DNA of 24,701 nucleotides from Saccoglossus kowalevskii (taxonomy: Eukaryota; Hemichordata; Enteropneusta; Harrimaniidae). The stretch's first letter is position 1, and each line of letters opens with the position of its first letter. The notes under the pieces are model-generated. The model searched no databases and had not been told where the DNA came from. It saw only the letters and a list, made by a program, of their open reading frames with translations. The stretch covers positions 190,348 to 215,048 of the forward strand of contig NW_003106096.1 in the NCBI RefSeq assembly GCF_000003605.2, given 5' to 3'. Shown one piece after another: positions 20,601 through 24,701 of the stretch. Both the position numbers and the translations under genes were made by a program.

Positions 20601-23600
20601 CCAGATAGATGGGGCTCTGTGGGATTGGTTTGCCATGGTAACCAACAGCAACAGCATATTTTCCAGGAGCCTCTGGTGTGTAAGTGATTGTGTATGTGCC
20701 ATCTTTATTGTCTTTGATATTTGATTTGATTTCTTTCTCTTCTTTGCCATTCACACCAGGAGCCGACTTAACAGCCACATAAATAGGACCTAATTATGAC
20801 GCAAAATATAAAAATAGGCATGTCAATGTTGAAAGTTTAAAAATACCATTAGAGTACAAACAGTCCCATGTTATGTAAACAATTCATGTAAAAACTGTGC
20901 CATTTTAAATTGTTGATTTTTGTGAGTACTCTATTCACATTTTCGCAGCTACAGTGTACATAAATAAAGAAAGCTTGGTCAGAGTGTACAAGATAGAGGG
21001 AAGCTCAACCAAGTACACAACATATAAAGCAATAAAATTCCCTGAAATTTGTATCATAAGTTATACAGAAGTTAGTAAATCCAAATTACATCAATGACGA
21101 TAAAACCTTGTTTTGTGAAACACCTATTGAACAGTAAAAGACTGCTGTTCTCCAAGGAAGCACATCAACTCAGGCTAATAATGGTATTATTCTGTGTTTA
21201 CACATACCTGGTCCACCAGCTTCTGTGACATCAACAGTAAATGTAGTAGTTTCTGTGGATATCACCTTCTCTGGTTCAATGCCAGGACCATATACTTTAA
21301 CTTTCTCAGCGCCACCGCTAATTTCTACTCTGAAGGGACTGTTTGGAATAGCAACTGCACCAAATGTAACATTTACGGTGTGTTTAACTGGTCTGGGTGC
21401 AGTGTAGATACAAGTAAATGTACCATCGCCGTTGTCCTTGATTTCAACTGGTATATCATTACTATACTGGTCACATACGCTGACCTTCAATGGAGCATGT
21501 CCAGCAGCTCTTGTGTCAATGATAAACTCAACAGGTTGGTTCAACTGTGGTCCATCTTTTTCTATGCCTTTACCAAATGCTTTGACCTGAAATGCACACA
21601 ATTGGAAAGTTGATTGGAACAGTCAAACCAGCTGAGACACATTACTTTAATTTCACTATTTCTATATTTTGAGCATATTTACTGGCCTTAAGTTCAGGAT
21701 TTTGCTAGTGAATGTTACATGTTCATGTGAATTTAGTTAGTGTGACCTACTTTAGACGCATCAAATCCACCAGGGTTAGGTATAATCTGTGCCATGAATG
21801 GACTATAGACGATATCTTCATCATCACAAGTGACATGTATGGCATATTCTCCAGCTTGGGTTGGGAAATAAGAAACTTCACAAGAACCATCTCCATTATC
21901 TACACATTTTATCTCAGCTTCAGATGGCCCTTCAATAGAGAATCCTGAAAGAGAATACATAAAAATTAATATTTCAATCTCAACACCGTCAACAGAATAC
22001 AATCCACTGCATCACATCAGTGAAGTTCCTAGACCGACACCAGAATTCATTGCATAGCATCACATCAGTGAAGTTCCTAGACCGACACCAGAATTCATTG
22101 CATAGCATCACAGCAATAAGAACACCGTCTTTCAGTACAATACAGTTACAAGATTATGGGGAAGGACACCACAACACCCAACCCCTCTTTAGTCAATCAC
22201 ACTGTGTATTAATAATCTACCGTTACTTACCTAAAGCACCTACAGCACCATTGGTTTCTACAGTGAAAACACATGGGAATCCAACCACTCCACTCTCCAA
22301 TCCAGGACCATATGCTTTGACATATGATACAGGAGCCTCAGCCTGTGGCCCAACAGTTACTGTGAATGGACTCTTTGAAACGTGTTCTTTACCATAGGTG
22401 ATATTGATAATATAACGACCTGGTTTCATTGGGCGGTATGTGATAGTGTAAGTACCGTCTTGATTGTTAACAATTTGAACTGGTTCATTAATACCACCTG
22501 AATATTCAAGCATATGACATAAAAGTATCAATCCTAGCATTTCAACCTGTCTATAATTCAAATCAATCAGGTCTTGGCATTTTACAAGCAAGCATCTAAT
22601 ATCACTACCAATCTATGAATGACAAGTTAATGAATGATCATGAAACCCTCTATATGGCTGTTATACCAACAATACCTTCTGGGTATAATAACCATATAAA
22701 GAATTTAAAGAAATGTATTGTAAATCGTTGGTCACTGCACACAACAAACATAACAGTTAGTAACAACTTTATCATAAAATGATTCTCTGTCTAAAATAAT
22801 TCCAAAGTTTGATCCTAATTCTTTATGGTTTAGTGCTATTGACAAATATTTTTGATTTGAAGTCGTCCACTATTCAGACTAACTCAGGGTCATTTTAGAT
22901 TGTTTTATTATTATACTGAAATATAAGACCAAGGGGCAACATGAGCAAAGGAGAAATCACCATATCAACATGTCTGAAAGAAAATGGCTGACACAGCTTT
23001 CAAAAAAAAATATATATACGCACAATTCTTAGCTAGTACAATATCATCACGTTAATATTAAATATTGGTCAAATTATCACAGATCCAAACAAATACATAC
23101 ACCATACTGGAATTATTTAATTAAAAAGTTCTTGATATATATGCGGTCTCTGAATCAGATCATCAGTAAAAGTTTTAATACATGGACAAATAATAATACT
23201 GTAGTAATCAATCAAATACCTCACAGTTAGAAGGTGTTTTTAATAATTATTTAAACATTCTGTGATTAAATTAAAATAATTGAACACACGTGCAGAAAAT
23301 GAATGAAATTTGTCAAATAATTTAAGTTGGCTGTATTGCAAGTAATATATGAATAGCAGTGCTATTTTCTATGACATTTCATTTATTTAAATCTTTTCTG
23401 AGTGAATCTAAAAGGTTGTAATGGCGTGCAGAACTAGATGATTATTTGCTATTACTAGATATATGTAAGTTAGTTCTACTGTAGATGAGCTAAGATGAGA
23501 ATCACACATTGTTAGCAACTGCAATGTCTAGAAGTCTACCTGGACCAATGATTTGAATTCTTAGTTCAGCTTCTCCTGCATCTTTAGTGTGTACTGTAAA

Positions 23601-23677
23601 CACTGCATCCTCATTTGCTCGGATACCCTTTGGCTGTATACCACGGCCAGTTGCATAGGCTTTCTTGGGGTTGAACA
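8422..23677 (-). CDS. FLN: Filamin gene, internal part (Ig-like repeats 3-6 and 8-15), 14 spliced exons, incomplete at both ends
   Basis: Filamins are long cytoplasmic dimers that crosslink actin filaments and tether membrane receptors. They consist of two calponin-homology domains followed by about 20-24 Ig-like repeats. Fourteen exons on this strand join in frame with GT-AG junctions to about 1198 codons. Every repeat shows family marks: an opening such as [13 protein letters not shown], a middle DNGDGT or DNKDGT, and a closing YGG/FAD..IP.SPF. Against vertebrate filamin A, recalled from general knowledge, the order is repeats 3, 4, 5, 6, 8, 9, 10, 11, 12, 13, 14, 15. Repeat 7 has no counterpart. 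A Ser/Thr-rich exon sits between repeats 14 and 15. In vertebrates repeats 9-15 add a secondary actin-binding surface. Missing parts: the CH domains and repeats 1-2 beyond the right edge, and repeats 16-24 with the dimerisation repeat beyond the left edge. Family identity is secure; the paralogue is not assignable. Confidence 0.96.
8673..10002. other. Intron between the Ser/Thr-rich exon and the repeat 15 exon
   Basis: 1330 bases, AT-rich. The only items of note are the two X-box-like words at 9617 and 9809. Confidence 0.85.
9809..9822 (+). promoter_or_regulatory. X-box (RFX-type) motif
   Basis: GTTGTCATAGCAAC fits the X-box consensus GTHNYYATRRNAAC at every position. A second one, ATTTCCATGGCAAC at 9617-9630, has one mismatch. 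Both lie in the intron between the Ser/Thr-rich exon and the repeat 15 exon. Such matches also occur by chance. Confidence 0.35.
10003..10122 (-). CDS. FLN: Filamin Ser/Thr-rich exon between repeats 14 and 15, possible cassette
   Basis: The reading is [31 protein letters not shown], then a run of nine threonines, and it ends one base into an arginine codon. The acceptor tttttcag and donor ACAA followed by gtaaga are good. The frame joins both neighbours: HIVG-VKCG upstream and TTR-ETITKTV downstream. Vertebrate filamin has a glycine-rich segment here (start of repeat 15) and places its first flexible hinge after repeat 15, so this insert looks lineage-specific. The exon is 120 bp, phase 1 at both ends. 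Skipping it keeps frame and restores a vertebrate-like HIVGETITK junction, so alternative inclusion is plausible. The coding call rests on frame, splice sites and position, not on homology. Confidence 0.75.
10123..12978. other. Long intron between repeat 14 and the Ser/Thr-rich exon
   Basis: 2856 bases, holding the 64-bp minisatellite. Outside that array I see no structure and no further exon. Confidence 0.85.
11108..11820. repeat. Minisatellite: about 11 tandem copies of a 64-bp unit
   Basis: Successive copies of the word t(a/g)acctgtat begin at 11141, 11205, 11269, 11333, 11398, 11462, 11527, 11591, 11655, 11719 and 11783, so spacing is 64 or 65 bases. Copies are nearly identical. The array lies inside the filamin intron between 10123 and 12978. 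Two copies carry a perfect 16-bp palindrome (AAAAGTGATCACTTTT at 11371-11386 and 11628-11643) where the others have an imperfect version. Open frames across it on the minus strand are artefacts of the repeat. Confidence 0.95.
12979..13168 (-). CDS. FLN: Filamin exon: second half of repeat 14
   Basis: The reading is [60 protein letters not shown] and HIVG. Joined to the previous exon it gives LTITITDANGK, matching vertebrate repeat 14 (ITDPEGK). PTGDASKC is the characteristic linker into repeat 15. The acceptor, aatgaag before GATGC, has a weak pyrimidine tract. The donor is GTCG followed by gtaggt, phase 1. Confidence 0.93.
13330..13486 (-). CDS. FLN: Filamin exon: SPF end of repeat 13 and first half of repeat 14
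   Basis: The reading is [40 protein letters not shown], then [13 protein letters not shown]. It is very close to vertebrate repeat 14 (GVPASLPVEFTIDAKDAGEG). Acceptor cattttag before CCCATTC; donor ATCACT followed by the consensus gtaagt, in phase 0. Confidence 0.95.
13487..14764. other. Intron within repeat 13, just before SPF
   Basis: 1278 bases. The part from about 14157 to 14560 is made of two diverged interspersed repeats, listed separately; the rest is unremarkable. Confidence 0.85.
14485..14560. repeat. Diverged fragment of the same dispersed repeat
   Basis: The order aggtccacccaaggtac, agtatcaaaacaa, gccattttcaaaaagaagtg resembles the last unit of the copy at 4578-5290 (aggtctacccaaggtac, gtagttttcaagaagaagtc). 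It lies in the filamin intron between the repeat 13 and repeat 14 exons. Confidence 0.55.
14765..14888 (-). CDS. FLN: Filamin exon: second half of repeat 13
   Basis: The reading is [40 protein letters not shown], then Q and two bases of a serine codon. It completes repeat 13 up to the SPF motif, which is split across the junction (AG plus C). Acceptor cttgtag, donor CAAAG followed by gtaaga. This is the only phase-2 junction in the chain. Confidence 0.93.
14889..15376. other. Intron within repeat 13
   Basis: 488 bases, with an old interspersed repeat fragment around 15030-15250. No exon seen. Confidence 0.85.
15377..15547 (-). CDS. FLN: Filamin exon: end of repeat 12 and first half of repeat 13
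   Basis: The reading starts [20 protein letters not shown] and continues [19 protein letters not shown], then [19 protein letters not shown]. The phrase KAGVAPL.V matches vertebrate repeat 13 well. Acceptor tttgcag before GCAGTCC; donor AAAAG followed by gtattc. Phase 1 at both ends, each splitting a glycine codon. Confidence 0.94.
15548..15947. other. Intron within repeat 12
   Basis: 400 bases. A weak relative (ccagtcagcca) of the interspersed family is near 15690; otherwise nothing. Confidence 0.85.
15948..16271 (-). CDS. FLN: Filamin exon: end of repeat 11 and most of repeat 12
   Basis: The reading starts [20 protein letters not shown] and ends repeat 11. Repeat 12 has [59 protein letters not shown] and FADQHIPG. 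The [15 protein letters not shown] block is essentially the same as in vertebrate repeat 12, a member of the ligand-groove subgroup. Acceptor tattag, donor CCAG followed by gtaaat. The exon breaks at IPG, with SPF on the next exon. Confidence 0.96.
16272..17071. other. Intron within repeat 11
   Basis: 800 bases. About 16670-16990 resembles the diverged interspersed repeat of the neighbouring introns; nothing else seen. Confidence 0.85.
17072..17245 (-). CDS. FLN: Filamin exon: middle of repeat 11
   Basis: The reading is [39 protein letters not shown], then [19 protein letters not shown]. It aligns with vertebrate repeat 11 (GVFREATTEFSVDA...ANPSGN...YTPYEEG). Acceptor attgtag before GAGTG; donor GAAG followed by gtttgt, a GT donor with a weaker consensus. 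Phase 1 at both ends, each within a glycine codon. The in-frame GTG at the 5' end is an internal valine, not a start. Confidence 0.93.
17246..18998. other. Intron at the start of repeat 11
   Basis: 1753 bases, AT-rich. The imperfect inverted repeat at 18076-18196 is the only structure noticed. Confidence 0.85.
18076..18196. repeat. Imperfect inverted repeat in a filamin intron, possibly an old MITE
   Basis: TAATGTCTCAT (18090-18100) and its exact complement (18165-18175) form the inner arms. Outside them caagggattt pairs approximately with aaaccctttg. The hairpin spans about 120 bases. Confidence 0.45.
18999..19862 (-). CDS. FLN: Filamin exon: repeats 8, 9, 10 and start of repeat 11
   Basis: This is by far the largest coding exon here (864 bp). 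The reading starts at the second base of the lysine codon in [12 protein letters not shown] (repeat 8). Repeat 9 follows ([42 protein letters not shown]). Repeat 10 starts [20 protein letters not shown] and ends [17 protein letters not shown]. The exon closes with [17 protein letters not shown], the opening of repeat 11. Repeat 10 seems to carry a small insertion (VPSDLGEA) after its KAGA motif compared with vertebrate forms. Acceptor tttacag, donor AAAGG followed by gtaaat. Four repeat segments with no intron, next to repeats cut by introns, suggest intron loss or retained ancestral exon structure. Confidence 0.96.
19863..20546. other. Intron at the start of repeat 8
   Basis: 684 bases, with the short inverted repeat at 20470. 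Checked for a hidden repeat 7 exon on the minus strand; none is apparent. Confidence 0.85.
20470..20507. repeat. Short inverted repeat CCCTCTATTG / CAATAGAGGG
   Basis: A perfect 10-bp stem (20470-20479 with 20498-20507) and an 18-base loop. It starts about 40 bases downstream of the donor of the repeat 6/8 exon. Each arm includes a GAGGG(C/G)GC-type core like that of CTCF sites. Confidence 0.7.
20547..20789 (-). CDS. FLN: Filamin exon: second half of repeat 6 joined to the start of repeat 8
   Basis: The reading is [15 protein letters not shown], then [37 protein letters not shown], and finally [14 protein letters not shown]. The K.APGV.G motif marks vertebrate repeat 6. The tail DLSK(V/I)...GL.EKV is the linker that precedes vertebrate repeat 8. 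A whole repeat 7 is therefore lacking between them, with no break in frame. Acceptor aattag, donor GAGA followed by gtaagt, phase 1 at both ends. A short inverted repeat lies about 40 bases into the next intron. Confidence 0.93.
20790..21207. other. Intron within repeat 6
   Basis: 418 bases, no repeat or exon seen. A missing repeat 7 is not hidden here either. Confidence 0.85.
21208..21586 (-). CDS. FLN: Filamin exon: repeat 5 and first half of repeat 6
   Basis: The exon opens [20 protein letters not shown]. It runs through a complete repeat 5 with [12 protein letters not shown] and the telling [20 protein letters not shown], close to vertebrate repeat 5 (PRKPVKHT...[10 protein letters not shown]). 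Repeat 6 then starts at [20 protein letters not shown] and breaks at EAGGPG. Acceptor atttcag in phase 0; donor CCAG followed by gtatgt in phase 1. Repeat 5 is thus intact on one exon. Confidence 0.95.
21751..21944 (-). CDS. FLN: Filamin exon: rest of repeat 4
   Basis: The reading is [20 protein letters not shown] followed by [20 protein letters not shown] and SPFMAQI. It aligns closely with vertebrate repeat 4, including the IEGPSEA strand and the HV.C cysteine. Repeat 4 belongs to the subgroup (4, 9, 12, 17, 19, 21, 23) whose C-D groove can bind receptor tails. Acceptor tttcag, donor AAA followed by gtaggt. It ends between codons (phase 0) at FDASK, which joins VKAF of the next exon. Confidence 0.95.
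22011..22106. repeat. Perfect 48-bp tandem duplication in a filamin intron
   Basis: Copies at 22011-22058 and 22059-22106 are identical, each containing ATCACATCAGTGAAGTTCC. They lie in the 286-bp intron between the two repeat 4 exons. Perfect identity suggests a recent event or an assembly artefact. Confidence 0.95.
22231..22497 (-). CDS. FLN: Filamin exon: second half of repeat 3 and start of repeat 4
   Basis: The reading is [20 protein letters not shown], then a segment with [16 protein letters not shown] that closes repeat 3. Repeat 4 opens with [20 protein letters not shown]. The GLE(G/S)GVVG signature is characteristic of repeat 4 in vertebrate filamins. The acceptor is attcag before GTGG; the donor is TTTAG followed by the consensus gtaagt. 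Both ends split a glycine codon in phase 1, so this exon is symmetric. Confidence 0.95.
22498..23539. other. Intron within repeat 3
   Basis: 1042 bases of AT-rich sequence with nothing recognisable. Confidence 0.85.
23540..23677 (-). CDS. FLN: Filamin exon: first half of repeat 3
   Basis: This is the first filamin exon visible in the window. It reads [20 protein letters not shown], then an [13 protein letters not shown] segment ending in IIGPG. It aligns with the start of vertebrate repeat 3, which has the distinctive GRG(L/I)QPKG motif instead of the usual GPGLE. The acceptor is cttgacag before TGTTCAACC, and the donor is CCAG followed by gtagac. The exon starts with the last two bases of a codon and ends after the first base of a glycine codon. 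The preceding exon, with repeats 1-2, is not in the window. Confidence 0.93.
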
Positions 23678-24336
23678 CTGTCAAGACAAAAAAGCAGAAA
23701 CAATGAGTTTTTTCCCTCATTTCATATTTATAACAAGTAATGTCAGTACTACTATACTATAAACATGTTTCCACATCAATAAGCAAGATTCAAATCGTCA
23801 TAACTGACTGTTACAAAGACTGTCACAATCTTGTTTGGAGGCTGGCAATAAATAACCAACACATACATTTTTGTCGATTTTTTTTTGACAATTTGGCATT
23901 TCACCTTTCCACAATCAAAAGATTTCTTATTTGAATACCAATGTTAGTCCAACAATGTGCAACGGTAGACTCGCTCTTTTCTTGCTAGAAAAAATTTTCA
24001 TAAGCATTTTTGTCGTCCCCAATGAAGTAAAAAGAATAGCATCTCTTTCTCTTTTCCCAAGGCAAACATTTCTGTCTGAATATTTACTATGGATAATGGA
24101 GATGGTTCTTTCCCAACCCAAGCTGGACATAAAAATTTAACTTGTCAGAGTATGAGATGAGCTGAGCTGCTTCCTTGCTAATGGAAAGAATGTTGTTTGA
24201 ATGATGACATGAAAGATGAATAATTAGAAAACTCAACTGTACACGCTGAAAAAAAACATGCATATTTCTAAGGTCTTAAGATGAAAAATAAAAAAATAAA
24301 AGCATGATATTAGAAAATAACAATTAAATAACAATA
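23678..24336. other. Intron upstream of the repeat 3 exon (incomplete)
   Basis: AT-rich, no exon for repeats 1-2 is visible before the dispersed repeat at 24337, so the intron extends past the right edge. Confidence 0.8.
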
Positions 24337-24701
24337 ACAAGCAGCCTGTCGGCTGAGATAGCTCCGCTGTTAGCAATGCACATGGCAATTAAAGAACAGA
24401 AGATATCATTAGAAAATGAACAAATTTGAGAGAGGTCCACATGTAGTACCTATATGTATAATATATCAAAGCAATTGGACTTGCGGTTTTCAACAAGAAG
24501 TCGAAAATATCACTTTTTACCAAAAATTACAAAAATATTCATCAAAATTAGAGAATTAAAGATATCATCATGAAATGAACAAATCTGAGAGAGGTTCACA
24601 TGTAGTACCTATATATGTAATATCAAAGCAATTGGACTTGCGGTTTTCAACAAGAAGTCGAAAATATCACTTTTTACCAAAAATTACAAAAATATTCACC
24701 G
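24337..24701. repeat. Dispersed repeat, second copy, cut by the window edge
   Basis: From AACAAGCAGCCTGTC onward this matches the copy at 4578 in the same orientation. In the first ~300 bases I count about eight differences by eye. GATATCA marks occur at 24402 and 24561. It lies in the intron upstream of the repeat 3 exon and continues past the right edge. Confidence 0.9.

Noticed and set aside
21194-21613. Plus-strand open frame of 139 codons
   Set aside because: Antisense shadow of the repeat 5/6 exon, which has clear filamin content.
22020-22397. Plus-strand open frame of 125 codons with a repeated peptide
   Set aside because: Made from the 48-bp duplication plus the antisense of the repeat 3/4 exon.

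Overview
This is a eukaryotic, intron-rich, AT-rich window. Its one clearly identifiable gene is the middle part of a filamin (actin-crosslinking protein) gene on the minus strand. Fourteen exons, all with GT-AG junctions and consistent reading phase, can be chained from 23677 down to 8422. They give about 1198 codons. The protein similarity to vertebrate filamins, the intron density and the dispersed repeats suggest an invertebrate animal, perhaps a marine deuterostome or lophotrochozoan. The species cannot be fixed from the sequence.

Layout in transcription order (high to low coordinates). The right edge (24337-24701) holds a truncated copy of a dispersed repeat built from ~155-160 bp units. 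It lies in the intron upstream of the first visible exon. Exons 23540-23677, 22231-22497, 21751-21944 and 21208-21586 encode Ig-like filamin repeats 3, 4, 5 and the first half of 6. Exon 20547-20789 finishes repeat 6 and joins directly to repeat 8, so the counterpart of vertebrate repeat 7 is absent. A large 864-bp exon (18999-19862) holds repeats 8-10 and the start of 11. Exons from 17245 down to 12979 carry repeats 11-14. Exon 10003-10122 is an unusual Ser/Thr-rich phase-1/phase-1 exon at the repeat 14/15 boundary, and exon 8422-8672 is repeat 15. The amino-terminal calponin-homology actin-binding domain and repeats 1-2 must lie beyond the right edge. Repeats 16-24 must lie beyond the left edge, so the intron after repeat 15 is at least ~8 kb, or ~1 kb if the candidate exon at 7289 belongs to the gene.

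The left third (1-8421) has no recognisable filamin exon. It contains a MITE-like inverted-repeat element (2690-2865), a pentanucleotide microsatellite, a GT microsatellite, a CTCF-like motif and a full copy of the same dispersed repeat seen at the right edge. One candidate exon (7289-7426, minus strand) could be a filamin hinge-like exon or the first coding exon of a separate gene. The introns add an 11-copy 64-bp minisatellite (11108-11820), a perfect 48-bp tandem duplication, diverged interspersed repeats and two X-box-like motifs.

I found no mobile-element coding region, RNA gene, CRISPR array or defence system. The points most worth checking are the Thr-rich exon, the missing repeat 7, the candidate exon at 7289 and the minisatellite.
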